From positions 62,001-126,000 of the forward strand of contig NZ_MDWE01000023.1 of the NCBI RefSeq assembly GCF_001715195.1: 64,000 nt of DNA, given 5' to 3'. The notes beneath the pieces were generated by a model. It made no database searches and was not told where the DNA came from. It saw only the letters and a list, made by a program, of their open reading frames with translations. This DNA comes from Rhodohalobacter halophilus (GTDB lineage: Bacteria; Bacteroidota; Rhodothermia; Balneolales; Balneolaceae). Shown piece by piece: positions 46,503 through 56,026 of the stretch (position 1 is the first letter of the stretch; each line of letters starts with the position of its first letter). Made by a program: the position numbers and the translations under genes.

Positions 46503-47791
46503 GACACTCTATCTAATCCTTTATGACCGATATCTGTGCGGTAGTAGCAACCGTCGAAATGAATCTTCTTCACATTTTTATATGCGTGGTCGATCGCCTG
46601 TTTTAACGTTGAACCTCGTCCTACAATGTTGAGAACCCGTCCGCCATTTGTGATTACATCATCACCATCCTGTTTTGTGCCGGCGTGAAAAACAATAGAC
46701 TCATCATCCACTTCATTCAGACCGGTAATGGTTTTACCTTTTTCATAAGCACCCGGATATCCTTCGCTGGCCAAAACAACACAACATCGATAATCACCAT
46801 CAAGCTGAATGGATAACTCATCCAGACGCTGTTCAGTTGTTGATATCATCAGATTAAGGAGATCATTCTCAAGTGTTGGCATAATCACCTGGCACTCCGG
46901 ATCACCAAAGCGGCAGTTATATTCAACCACTTTGGGGCCATTTTCGGTAATCATTAATCCCACATAGAGAATCCCCTGGTAGGCAGACTCCTCAAGCTGC
47001 ATTCCGGTGATCGTTCGTTCAATAATTTCGACTTTCACCCTTTCCAGCATATCATCAGTTAAAACCGGTGCGGGTGAATAAGCGCCCATTCCACCGGTAT
47101 TAAGGCCTGTGTCTCCATCTCCAATTCGTTTATGATCCTGGGCATTATGAAGAATGTGGGATGAATGCCCGTCTGAAATAACAAAAACAGACGCCTCTTC
47201 ACCTTCCATAAACTCTTCGATCACCAGTTTACTGGCCGCATCCTGCAGTTTAGAGTCATGTTTCAGTGTATTGAGTCTCTTTTTAACCTCTTCTTCACTG
47301 TCGCAAATAAATACTCCTTTGCCGGCAGCCAATCCATCGGCTTTTAAAACGATGGGATATGAATCTTTTGATTGAACAAAGGTCAGTGCATCATCAAATT
47401 CATCGGCTGAAAATACCGCATAATCTGCAGTAGGAACATCATATTTTACCATAAACTCCTTGGCAAACTGCTTGCTTCCCTCCAATAAGGCTGCTTTCTT
47501 TTGAGGACCAAATACGGCTATCCCCTCCTTTTCCAGAAAGTCTACGATGCCGTTCACAAGCGGTACTTCAGGGCCAACGACAACCAGATCGATAGAGTGA
47601 TCTTTACAAAATTCGACAACTTTAGGAAAATCGCCAGTGTCCAACTTTACGTTTAAACCACACTGTGCGGTTCCGGGATTTCCCGGTGCTATATAAAGAG
47701 TTCCAAGATTGGGAGATTTTTTAAGTTTCCATGCAATTGCATGTTCTCTCCCGCCGCTGCCAATCAGAAGTACGTTGTAATTTGTATCCAT
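46499..47791 (-). CDS. purD: Phosphoribosylamine-glycine ligase
   Basis: A 430-residue ATP-grasp enzyme of purine synthesis (GAR synthetase). IGSGGREHAIAWKL at the N-terminus, PIVLKADGLAAGKGVFIC as the ATP site, and GPKVVEYNCRFGDPECQVIMPTL as the metal site. Its ATG abuts the tpiA stop with no gap, and its stop overlaps the next gene in ATGA. Confidence 0.97.
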   Translation of the reverse strand: MDTNYNVLLIGSGGREHAIAWKLKKSPNLGTLYIAPGNPGTAQCGLNVKLDTGDFPKVVEFCKDHSIDLVVVGPEVPLVNGIVDFLEKEGIAVFGPQKKAALLEGSKQFAKEFMVKYDVPTADYAVFSADEFDDALTFVQSKDSYPIVLKADGLAAGKGVFICDSEEEVKKRLNTLKHDSKLQDAASKLVIEEFMEGEEASVFVISDGHSSHILHNAQDHKRIGDGDTGLNTGGMGAYSPAPVLTDDMLERVKVEIIERTITGMQLEESAYQGILYVGLMITENGPKVVEYNCRFGDPECQVIMPTLENDLLNLMISTTEQRLDELSIQLDGDYRCCVVLASEGYPGAYEKGKTITGLNEVDDESIVFHAGTKQDGDDVITNGGRVLNIVGRGSTLKQAIDHAYKNVKKIHFDGCYYRTDIGHKGLDRVS

Positions 47792-48565
47792 CTAATTTTT
47801 GGAAAGTTTTTCTGCAATAGACATAATTTCACTGAAACTGTCGGCTTTTAGACTGGCACCGCCAATTAACCCACCATCAACATCATTTTGTGAAAGAAGC
47901 TCTTCTGCATTGGCAGGTTTCATGCTGCCTCCATACAAAATTCTGACTTTATCAGCTGCCTCATCACTCCACTTATTTGAAATAAATGATCGAATAAACT
48001 GATGCATCTCCTGCGCCTGTTCAGGTGTAGCTGTTTCGCCAGTGCCAATAGCCCATACCGGCTCGTACGCTACCACAAAATTTTCTGCATGAGATTCATT
48101 GACGAGGCTCAGAATATTTGAGAGCTGTTTCTGAACAACGGCTTTCTGGTCTCCCTGCTGGCGCTGATCAAATTTTTCTCCAACGCATAGAATAGGCTTC
48201 ATTCCTTCATTCAGCACTTTTCTAACTTTTTTGGCAATGAAATCATCTGTCTCATTGAAATATTCGCGACGTTCGGAGTGGCCAAGAATCACATACTCAC
48301 ATGTCAACTCTTTCAGCATCGAAACGCTGATCTCTCCTGTGTAGGCTCCGTTATTTTCGGTATACACATTTTGAGCTCCGGCCTTGAAAAAGGTGTCCCT
48401 GAAGCTTTTTACTACAAACGGCAATGAGACGAATGGCGGGCAGATAAGTGCTTCCTGAGAAAACTCTTTTCCTTCCCACTTGGCTACCATTTCATCGGCC
48501 AAGACTTTTGCCTCCGTTGGTCCGGCGTTCATTTTCCAGTTTCCGGCAATCAGTGTTTTACGCAT
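47792..48565 (-). CDS. tpiA: Triosephosphate isomerase
   Basis: A 257-residue TIM barrel. Asn-Lys at the start (GNWKMN), catalytic His in LGHSERREYF, Glu in AYEPVWAIGTG, and the phosphate loop ILYGGSMKP. It interconverts the triose phosphates. It lies 5 bases after the thioredoxin-fold lipoprotein gene. Confidence 0.98.
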   Translation of the reverse strand: MRKTLIAGNWKMNAGPTEAKVLADEMVAKWEGKEFSQEALICPPFVSLPFVVKSFRDTFFKAGAQNVYTENNGAYTGEISVSMLKELTCEYVILGHSERREYFNETDDFIAKKVRKVLNEGMKPILCVGEKFDQRQQGDQKAVVQKQLSNILSLVNESHAENFVVAYEPVWAIGTGETATPEQAQEMHQFIRSFISNKWSDEAADKVRILYGGSMKPANAEELLSQNDVDGGLIGGASLKADSFSEIMSIAEKLSKN

Positions 48566-48570
48566 AATAT

Positions 48571-49935
48571 TTATGATGGATTTTGTGAAGTAATATTTTG
48601 CAAACCCCGAACAACTTCCCGGAATTCATCACCAACATATCGGCGGATGATGGTTCCGTCTGTGTCGACCAGGAATCGAGTAGGCACCCTGCTGATGTTG
48701 AATCGTTCAATCAGCTCTTCGGTATCAAAAGAGTTTGGCTGTACCAAATGCCAATAGAGATCTCGCTCCGTAAAGAAAGCTTCAACTGCAATCGGGCTGG
48801 TTGCAATCGGCACGGTTATGATGTCTAACCCGAAGTTACTGTAAATTTGATAGATCGCAACGGTTCGATCAAACTGTTGCTGATAGAGCCTGTTGTCGAA
48901 GCGGGTAAATTCGATGATATAAGGAGACCCGCTAAGATTTTCTCCCGAAATCAATTCCCCGGAAATGGTCTCAAATGTAAAGTTTGGAAACGGTGAGCCG
49001 GGAGCTAAAAATTCAATATCGTACCCGATATTTTCAGCCCACTCCATGGCCAAAGGCACATCTGAGAATGACTCTTTAAACCGGTTCAGATAGTCGGATG
49101 CCTCCTGAGTTCTTGAACTATCGTAAAGAAGCTCAATTCGGTCCATTTGAATCGTCATCTTATCATTCCGGTCCGGTGAAAGATTCTCAACCCGATTCAA
49201 AAACGAAAGTGCACGGTCCAGGCCTTCCGTTTCCGTATAGTAATCAATCATGACGGAACGACCGTTAGTGCGAAGTTTATTTTGAGCACCCATTAAATTT
49301 TCGGCTCTTTCCACCATCAGAGAATCATTCCAGCCGCTCAAAATAGAAACAGACATATTACCCGCTAATTCTGAAGCTAACGTACCGGGGTTCTCTTGAT
49401 AGATCTGCCAATAGAGGTCACTCCAGTTTTGGAGCTCTATGGTAACGCTATCGTCGGAAACGGCACCTATATTGATGTATTGAGCCACTCGGTTGAAATT
49501 TCGTTCAATTCTCTGGAACGTTCTCAGAACATCATTTTCGGCAGAAGATATCTCTGCGGTTTCGTTTACATTTGGGAGTTGTGCGTTAATTGTAACCGAA
49601 TCTCCATCCGCAAAAACGACATTTAAAATTCCAAAGGTATTCTGGTTTCGGCTAACCACAACCGGGTACAGATCTCTGCGTTCAAATGTAGCTTTACCGG
49701 AAAAATAACCTTCTTCATCCGTTTGGGCGTAGAATAACGTATCTCTTACTTGTTCACCGGATCTTTGAAACGATACGATCAGTTCGATATCGCTATAGTC
49801 GCCCGACGAATCCACATTTTCATCAACCGTGATTCGTCCGCTAATAAAAGCTTCATTCAGATCGGAATCAGAGCCTGAGCACCCGATCATCAATGTAATC
49901 GCAAATAGTAGTAAACTAACTGCCTTAAATTTCAT
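48571..49935 (-). CDS. Thioredoxin-fold lipoprotein lacking the redox CxxC
   Basis: A 454-residue lipoprotein (lipobox LMIGC, Cys19) with a DUF4369-like N-terminal half, which includes DLYPVVVSRN and a helical middle, and a C-terminal TlpA/thioredoxin-like domain (about 315-450: PFPNFTFETISGE ... NISRVPTRFLVDTDGTIIRRYVG). The position of the CxxC in the active thioredoxin domain reads FTRFDNRLY, so no redox pair is present. This makes it a non-catalytic member, perhaps a structural or binding protein, in the envelope. Confidence 0.8.
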   Translation of the reverse strand: MKFKAVSLLLFAITLMIGCSGSDSDLNEAFISGRITVDENVDSSGDYSDIELIVSFQRSGEQVRDTLFYAQTDEEGYFSGKATFERRDLYPVVVSRNQNTFGILNVVFADGDSVTINAQLPNVNETAEISSAENDVLRTFQRIERNFNRVAQYINIGAVSDDSVTIELQNWSDLYWQIYQENPGTLASELAGNMSVSILSGWNDSLMVERAENLMGAQNKLRTNGRSVMIDYYTETEGLDRALSFLNRVENLSPDRNDKMTIQMDRIELLYDSSRTQEASDYLNRFKESFSDVPLAMEWAENIGYDIEFLAPGSPFPNFTFETISGELISGENLSGSPYIIEFTRFDNRLYQQQFDRTVAIYQIYSNFGLDIITVPIATSPIAVEAFFTERDLYWHLVQPNSFDTEELIERFNISRVPTRFLVDTDGTIIRRYVGDEFREVVRGLQNITSQNPS

Positions 49936-49985
49936 TTATGCTGTTTTAATAAATTGAATAATTATAGATGTGATCACCTAAGCAT

Positions 49986-51434
49986 TTATGCTTCAAGTTT
50001 TTCTGAAACTCTTTCCCTAACCTGTTTTGGATTTGCTTTACCCTTAGATTGTTTCATTACCTGCCCGATAAAAAAGCCAATCAGTGCCTTTTTGCCATCT
50101 TTATAACGCTGAACCTCATCGGGATTATTTTCAATCACTTCATCGATAATTGGATCGATAAACCCGGAGTCCGATACCTGAATCAAATTCATCTCTTTTG
50201 CAAGCTCTTCGGCAGATTTATCTGAATTGAGCATTTCATTAAAAATCTCCTGCATTGCTGATGAATTAACCTTGTCGTCCTGTTTTAGTTGAACCAGCTC
50301 AGCCAGTCTGGATTCAGTTATTGTAAAATCCCGAATTGAAATACTCTGATCATTCAAGACTCTCAAAACTTCTGTTAATACAACATTCGCCACCGCCTTT
50401 GGATCGTTCAGATACTGAAGAGTCTTCTCGTAGTAGTCTGCCAACTGCCGGGTTTCGGTTAGTGTGTATGCTACATCATTGGAGAGGCCGAGCTCATCCA
50501 TAAATCTTTTGAATCTAACACTTGGAAGTTCCGGCAGATCCTTTTTGATATCATCTAACAGCTCATCAGTGACAATAACCGGCGGCAGATCAGGTTCCGG
50601 AAAGTAGCGGTAGTCGTGAGCCTCTTCCTTGCTCCTCATTTTACGTGTTTCCAGCTTGTTCGCATCCCATAACAGGGTTTGCTGCACGACTTCTCCACCG
50701 GATTCCACAAGTTCAATTTGACGTTCAATTTCGTACGCAATGGCTCGCTCTACATTCCGAAAAGAGTTCATGTTCTTAAGCTCTGTACGGGTGCCAAACT
50801 CCTCTTGCCCTCTTGGACGAATCGACACGTTTGCATCACATCGCAAACTGCCCTCCTCCATGTTACCGTCACAAATCTCAAGATATTGAACAATCTGTTT
50901 AATCTTTGTCAGGTAGGCATAAGCCTCCTGCGGAGTTCGAATATCCGGCTCTGATACAATTTCAATCAATGGTGTACCGGCCCGGTTCAGATCAACCAGG
51001 GTATGGTACGGATCCTGATCATGAATGGATTTACCGGCATCCTCCTCCATGTGTATTCGGGTAATGCCAATTTTTTTGCTGTACTCTTCCAATTCAATTT
51101 CTATTCCACCGTCATAGCAGATCGGAGTATCATACTGAGAAATCTGATAACCTTTAGGCAGATCGGGGTAGAAGTAATTTTTCCTGGCAAAAATGGACTT
51201 TTTAGCTACCTTGCACTCCGTAGCCAATCCCATTTTGATGATATATCGTACCAGATTTTCATTGAGTACAGGCAGTGTGCCGGGATGTCCCAGGCAAAGT
51301 GGTGTAACCTGCGTGTTGGGAGCTGAACCGTACTCTGCAGAAACCGCTGCAAATGCTTTACTTTTTGTTAAGAGCTGGGCATGCACTTCAAGCCCGATAA
51401 CCGCTTCGTACTTCTTGTTTGAAATTGTGGACAT
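49986..51434 (-). CDS. gatB: Aspartyl/glutamyl-tRNA amidotransferase subunit B
   Basis: A 482-residue GatB. GLEVHAQLLTKSKAF at the N-terminus, LPKGYQISQYDTPI and DLNRAGTPLIEIVSEPD as typical blocks, and a C-terminal YqeY-like tail domain. It works with GatA and GatC to convert Glu-tRNA-Gln and Asp-tRNA-Asn to the amides. Neither gatA nor gatC is in this window. It starts the long leftward run to the anti-sigma gene. Confidence 0.97.
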   Translation of the reverse strand: MSTISNKKYEAVIGLEVHAQLLTKSKAFAAVSAEYGSAPNTQVTPLCLGHPGTLPVLNENLVRYIIKMGLATECKVAKKSIFARKNYFYPDLPKGYQISQYDTPICYDGGIEIELEEYSKKIGITRIHMEEDAGKSIHDQDPYHTLVDLNRAGTPLIEIVSEPDIRTPQEAYAYLTKIKQIVQYLEICDGNMEEGSLRCDANVSIRPRGQEEFGTRTELKNMNSFRNVERAIAYEIERQIELVESGGEVVQQTLLWDANKLETRKMRSKEEAHDYRYFPEPDLPPVIVTDELLDDIKKDLPELPSVRFKRFMDELGLSNDVAYTLTETRQLADYYEKTLQYLNDPKAVANVVLTEVLRVLNDQSISIRDFTITESRLAELVQLKQDDKVNSSAMQEIFNEMLNSDKSAEELAKEMNLIQVSDSGFIDPIIDEVIENNPDEVQRYKDGKKALIGFFIGQVMKQSKGKANPKQVRERVSEKLEA

Positions 51435-51644
51435 TTCGCTGATTAAAATTACTAAAACTCTTTATGCCTGAAGATATGAAAGTATAAAGACAATGTAACA
51501 AGGAATTCCGCCCCTCACCATTTCCATCACCTGCACTCAAGGCAATCCTGTGCCTGCCATTATATCATTAGATTATTTTGTCAATAGCTTCTCAAACTTC
51601 AAATTGTTCAAATTTATTTGTTAATTGAATTAACTTCTAATCCC

Positions 51645-51652
51645 AAAGGAGG
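51645..51652 (+). promoter_or_regulatory. Perfect Shine-Dalgarno of the secreted unknown protein
   Basis: AAAGGAGG, 5 bases ahead of ATG 51658. It is the strongest ribosome site I noticed in the window. Confidence 0.9.
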
Positions 51653-51657
51653 TAGGT

Positions 51658-52452
51658 ATGATTATTCTTAAGCGAATTTTACTACTCATCTTTTCTATTC
51701 CCCTTCTATTAAGCATACCTTTGGAAGCCCAGGAAAGACAGGGGCATTACATGCATATCGACTACCTGAATATTGACAGAGAGCAGGAGAGCGAGTTTTT
51801 GCAACAAATAAATTCCACATTTATCCCGATTCAGAAAACTCGAATTGAGGGCGATAATATTGAAAGCTGGTCTGTTTATCGCGTCACCTATCCGGGCTCA
51901 CAAAACTCCTTCTACAACTATGTGGTTATTACCATCAGCAACGAACTATCAAGATTTGAAGATATTCTCGATCAATACGCCGACAATTTTTCCCAACGGG
52001 AGATTCAGCGGATATCCGAGAACTACAGGAAGTTTTTTACACCCAATCATTCTGAACTCTGGAGAATCAGAAACAGTGTAGTAAAAAGCAGCGAATTTAA
52101 CCCAAGCCGATATATTGTCATGAACTATATGAGTGTTGGGCTCGGTTATGAGTATGAATATCAAATGTTTGAAGATGAAATAGCCAGGCCGCTCCATGAA
52201 GCACGTATGGATCGCGATCAAATGAATGGGTGGGAACTGAACGAGCTGATCGTTCCCGGCGGACTCGATTACGGATATAATTTCTCAACTATCGACTATT
52301 TTGATAAGCTGGAACATATCGAGTTTGGTTTTACGGATGAGCTGATTCGCCACGCTCATCCAAATACAAATATCAATGAGTTTTTTGATAATATTTACCG
52401 CACCCGGGAATTGGTAAAACGGGAAGTGTGGGAGCTTGTTGAAGCACTTTGA
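51658..52452 (+). CDS. Secreted protein of unknown function
   Basis: A 264-residue protein with a clear signal peptide (cut near LEAQ, residue 24). The mature part has repeated aromatic-rich stretches with YMHIDYLNIDREQESEFL and YIVMNYMSVGLGYEYEYQMFEDEIARPLHEAR, suggesting two similar alpha/beta repeats of about 100 residues, of the dimeric alpha-beta barrel type. I do not recognise a family. It stands alone, with a perfect ribosome site, and ends 16 bases before the convergent aguA stop. Confidence 0.8.
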   Translation: MIILKRILLLIFSIPLLLSIPLEAQERQGHYMHIDYLNIDREQESEFLQQINSTFIPIQKTRIEGDNIESWSVYRVTYPGSQNSFYNYVVITISNELSRFEDILDQYADNFSQREIQRISENYRKFFTPNHSELWRIRNSVVKSSEFNPSRYIVMNYMSVGLGYEYEYQMFEDEIARPLHEARMDRDQMNGWELNELIVPGGLDYGYNFSTIDYFDKLEHIEFGFTDELIRHAHPNTNINEFFDNIYRTRELVKREVWELVEAL

Positions 52453-52468
52453 TGAATCAATAGCTCAA

Positions 52469-53530
52469 TTAAAAGGAGATGCCGTATAGTTGTTGCGTTA
52501 TACAGTGAATGCTTCCCTGCCCCCACACAAGATCCGCGCACTCAATACCTACAACATCTCTGCCGGGATAAAACTCCCTGAATAGTTCCAATGCTTCATC
52601 ATCATGTCTCTCATCATATAGCGGAACCAATACCACACCGTTTGCTACATAAAAGTTGGCGTAACTGGCCGGTACGTATTCAGATCCGTCAACAGTGGTG
52701 CCTTTAATTTTTGTTTGCGGCAATGGAAGTGTGACGATATGAAGCGGTTGCCCATGTTGATCGACCGCCCCTTTCAATATCTCATAATTCTCTTTCAGAA
52801 TTGCATAGTTCACATCATCCGGATCATCTGAAAGCATGGTGAGGATCGTATTTCTATTTAAAAACCGTGAGAGATCATCAATATGGCCATCCGTATCATC
52901 CCCCTGCAGGCCTCTCTTTAACCAGATTATTTTTTCCATTCCCAGATAATGTTTTAAGTGAGATTCAATATCACTTTTTGAAAGTTTAGGATTTCTATTT
53001 TTATTCAACAAGACTGACTCGGTTGTGAGCAGTACACCTCTCCCATTTGTTTCAATCGATCCACCCTCCAAAACCATTCCGGTAGAGATTAATGGAAGAT
53101 CAAAAGATTTTGAAAACCATTCCGGAAGCCGGTTATCATCATCAAACGGAGGGTATTTCTCGCCCCAGGCATTGTATTCCCAGTTTGTGATTAAAAAATC
53201 TTCGGGATCTTTCAAGTTCTGAACAAAAATTGGTCCGCAGTCCCTTGCCCATACATCATTGATTGGGACGCTATAGAGATGGATTCGATTCAAATCAATC
53301 AGCCTGGTTTCCATTAATTTACTCACATCATTAAGGTTTACACCCGGATTCACCAGCAGTACAATCTCTTCGTAAGGATGCAGAGCCTCAATGATGTCCA
53401 GATAAACCTGCTCAACGCGCTGCAGACGTTCACCCGGCCATGTTTCCCTGTTTGACGGCCAATGGAGCTGCGTTGCAGAATGCGGTGTCCATTCAGCCGG
53501 CATTCTGTATGATAACTGCTGTTTTGTCAT
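52469..53530 (-). CDS. aguA: Agmatine deiminase
   Basis: A 353-residue guanidino-modifying enzyme that makes N-carbamoylputrescine and ammonia from agmatine. Motifs: MPAEWTPHSATQLHWP, NDVWARDCGPIFV, LEGGSIETNGRGVLLTT, DDTDGHIDDLSRFL, and catalytic Cys343 in GQGSIHCITQQ. The partner amidase gene (aguB) is at 7.6 kb. Confidence 0.95.
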   Translation of the reverse strand: MTKQQLSYRMPAEWTPHSATQLHWPSNRETWPGERLQRVEQVYLDIIEALHPYEEIVLLVNPGVNLNDVSKLMETRLIDLNRIHLYSVPINDVWARDCGPIFVQNLKDPEDFLITNWEYNAWGEKYPPFDDDNRLPEWFSKSFDLPLISTGMVLEGGSIETNGRGVLLTTESVLLNKNRNPKLSKSDIESHLKHYLGMEKIIWLKRGLQGDDTDGHIDDLSRFLNRNTILTMLSDDPDDVNYAILKENYEILKGAVDQHGQPLHIVTLPLPQTKIKGTTVDGSEYVPASYANFYVANGVVLVPLYDERHDDEALELFREFYPGRDVVGIECADLVWGQGSIHCITQQLYGISF

Positions 53531-53694
53531 TGTCTGAAAAATAGTTTTATGGTTAACCCTTCAAAGAAGGCGTTTCAAAATCCTTTCATAATGAATAGGC
53601 CAAAAGTATGAAAATTAAGCGGAAATCCTTTTCATTAATATTTTGTATCCTGAGGCTTCTGCCCGATATTTTCAGGCGCTCCCATACACTGAAT

Positions 53695-54672
53695 ATGAAT
53701 CCTTTTTTGATGAAATCTCTTTCTACCGCGTTTATTGTTTCGATATTTCTCTTAACAATGAGTGTTCAATCTCTGCCGGCGCAAGATACTGGCAGCGGAC
53801 TTGATTTTTTAAATATCGGCCCCTCCTCTTCAATCTTATCGCTTGGTGAAGGAACCTCAGCAGTGCCAACCGGTTCTTCCTCTTTTTACATGAATCCGGC
53901 ACTTCTCTCGTATGAATTAGAATCAGGACTCGATGTAAACTATACACTTTGGATTTCAAATGTGCAGTCTCAATTTGTTGCGGTACATGGTAAAAAAAAT
54001 CGTTTCACATTTGGAGCCGGGGTTTACTCAACCCGATCGGATGATTTTGAAGCCAGAAATCAACCCGGACCCCCATCCGGTTCGTTTTCCATCAGTTACC
54101 TCGCTGTGAGCGGTGGATTATCGTATAAACTCGGACCGGTTTCACTCGGGGCAACCGCACACTACCTTCGAGAGGAGATCTTTCAGCTTCGGGCCAACGG
54201 TTATGCAATCAATCTCGGCAGTGCTGTCAGATTCTTGAATGAAAGAGTTACCCTTGGCTTGAGCTTAAATAATGTTGGCGAAATGGAGGAGCTGGATATC
54301 GAAGAAACCCCTCTCCCTTCGGTGCTGAAAGCCGGACTATCCGCTCGAATGATTGAATTTGTGACACCCGGTGAGAATGACTTTCCGGTGCTGATGACGT
54401 TATTTACAGATTGGACCACTCCGCTGAATAACTATTCCACAGGAGATTTTGCTGCAGAGAACTCTAATGACGGCTACCTAACTTTCGGAACCATCGCGGA
54501 TCTTGCCGGAATTTTTGAATTCAGAGGAGCCTATAAATTTGGGCCAACTGAACGCCCATTTAGTACAGGTCTCGGAATTTCTGTTGAGCCACTGACATTT
54601 AATTACGCGTTTGTCCCATTTTCAACCGGGTATGGATCGGCTCACTCATTTGGTATTCAATACACGTTTTAA
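53695..54672 (+). CDS. PorV/PorQ-like outer-membrane protein
   Basis: A 325-residue protein with a signal peptide (ending SLPAQD) and the N-terminal motif LNIGPSSSILSLGEGTSAVPTGSSSFYMNPALLS, which is the PorV/PorQ (UPF0164-like) signature, followed by alternating strands and a C-terminal Phe (GIQYTF). In type IX secretion systems PorV shuttles cargo to the surface. ATG 53695 is preferred over upstream ATG 53608; 53710 is another option. No other T9SS gene is in the window. It lies 97 bases before the lycopene cyclase. Confidence 0.82.
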   Translation: MNPFLMKSLSTAFIVSIFLLTMSVQSLPAQDTGSGLDFLNIGPSSSILSLGEGTSAVPTGSSSFYMNPALLSYELESGLDVNYTLWISNVQSQFVAVHGKKNRFTFGAGVYSTRSDDFEARNQPGPPSGSFSISYLAVSGGLSYKLGPVSLGATAHYLREEIFQLRANGYAINLGSAVRFLNERVTLGLSLNNVGEMEELDIEETPLPSVLKAGLSARMIEFVTPGENDFPVLMTLFTDWTTPLNNYSTGDFAAENSNDGYLTFGTIADLAGIFEFRGAYKFGPTERPFSTGLGISVEPLTFNYAFVPFSTGYGSAHSFGIQYTF

Positions 54673-54769
54673 ACCCAATTTGAACGGATATGAACTGCGT
54701 TACAGTTTCTGTAAATCAGAACACGCAAAGTCCATCAGCCGGATAACCTCAAATCTCTTTTCATCGAAT

Positions 54770-55960
54770 ATGACAGACAAATCCCAAACCGCTGAGAAGT
54801 TTGATCTGATTATTGCAGGTGCGGGAGCTGCGGGATTAAGTCTGCTCTGGAATCTGATTTCTTCTGATAAGCTGTCAAACCTCAATATTCTTTTAACAGA
54901 CCTTAGTTTTACCCCAAAAAATGATAAAACATGGTGTTTTTGGGATGATGCAAACCTTCCCGAAACCGGAATGATTCACCACTCCTGGAAAGACCTTGAG
55001 GTTCGGGCTATGAATAGGGAAATTCGTGAGCAACTGCAACGGTATGAATATTTCTGTGTCAAAAGTTCGGACTTTACCGAGATGATTTTAAATCGGGCCA
55101 AAAACGATCCACGCGTTACCTTGATAGAGACAAAAATCAACGGATTTCGTTCCACAGATCAAGGAGCCATGATGGAGACCGATTCAGGAGATTTTCATGC
55201 CAATACGATTTTCCAAAGTGTACTCAAACCGCCCGTTACACCTCACACCAGGTCAGACATCAGTCTGAAACAGCACTTTATGGGCTGGGAGATTGAAACC
55301 TCAAAATCCCTTTTTGACCCAAAAAGAGCCATTTTTATGGATTTTGACGTACCTCAAAACAGCGGTGTCACATTTTTCTATGTACTGCCTTTTTCAATCA
55401 ACAGAGCTCTGATTGAGTACACAATGTTCAATGAAGTGTTGCTGACTGCCGAAGAGTATGAAACGGAATTGATTCGATATATAGAACTGCGGTATGGTTT
55501 AGATAAGAATTCATACCGGATCACGCGGAGAGAAGATGGCGTCATTCCAATGGAAGACAGACGCTACCCCGCTCGGCTCTGCCAAAATGTGTACAATATT
55601 GGTACAATGGGAGGTGTGACGAAACCTTCATCCGGTTACGCATTTACACGAATTTTAAAACACTCAAAAGAGATTGCTATTGCGGTAGAGAACGGTTCGC
55701 CAATCCCCGAATCACTGGCGTCATCCTATCGGTTCAGGGTGTACGACATGATGCTCCTCTATCTGCTCAAACACGATCCGGCGATTTCAGTTCAGATTTT
55801 CCACGACCTGTTTTACAAAAACGGGTTTGACAGAATCTTGCACTTTTTGGAGGAGAAGACCCATTTTGGCCAGGAGCTGAAAATCTTCTCCTCAGTGCCC
55901 TACTCACCTTTTTTCAAATCGATCTGGAAGATGAAGCATCGAATATTTTCAGGTGCCTGA
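54770..55960 (+). CDS. crtY: Lycopene beta-cyclase
   Basis: A 396-residue flavoprotein of the CrtY family. The FAD site is DLIIAGAGAAGLSLLWNL (GxGxxG at 17-22); DDANLPETGMIHHSW, MDFDVPQNSGVTFFYVLPFS and ITRREDGVIPMEDRR are cyclase blocks, and TMGGVTKPSSGYAF follows. It closes the end rings of lycopene to beta-ionone rings, making beta-carotene-type pigments. No crtE/B/I gene is in the window. ATG 54770 is preferred because the open frame upstream overlaps the preceding gene. Confidence 0.88.
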   Translation: MTDKSQTAEKFDLIIAGAGAAGLSLLWNLISSDKLSNLNILLTDLSFTPKNDKTWCFWDDANLPETGMIHHSWKDLEVRAMNREIREQLQRYEYFCVKSSDFTEMILNRAKNDPRVTLIETKINGFRSTDQGAMMETDSGDFHANTIFQSVLKPPVTPHTRSDISLKQHFMGWEIETSKSLFDPKRAIFMDFDVPQNSGVTFFYVLPFSINRALIEYTMFNEVLLTAEEYETELIRYIELRYGLDKNSYRITRREDGVIPMEDRRYPARLCQNVYNIGTMGGVTKPSSGYAFTRILKHSKEIAIAVENGSPIPESLASSYRFRVYDMMLLYLLKHDPAISVQIFHDLFYKNGFDRILHFLEEKTHFGQELKIFSSVPYSPFFKSIWKMKHRIFSGA

Positions 55961-55974
55961 TCTTCAGAAATAGA

Positions 55975-56006
55975 AAAGGCCGGAATGAGAGCAACCCCCG
56001 ACCTTT
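55975..56006. terminator. Possible bidirectional terminator hairpin
   Basis: Arms AAAGGCCGG and CCGACCTTT with one mismatch lie between the convergent ends of crtY and the 599-residue protein gene. No long T run follows on either side, so efficiency is uncertain. Confidence 0.4.
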
Positions 56007-56026
56007 CACGCGGACAGAATCAAACG

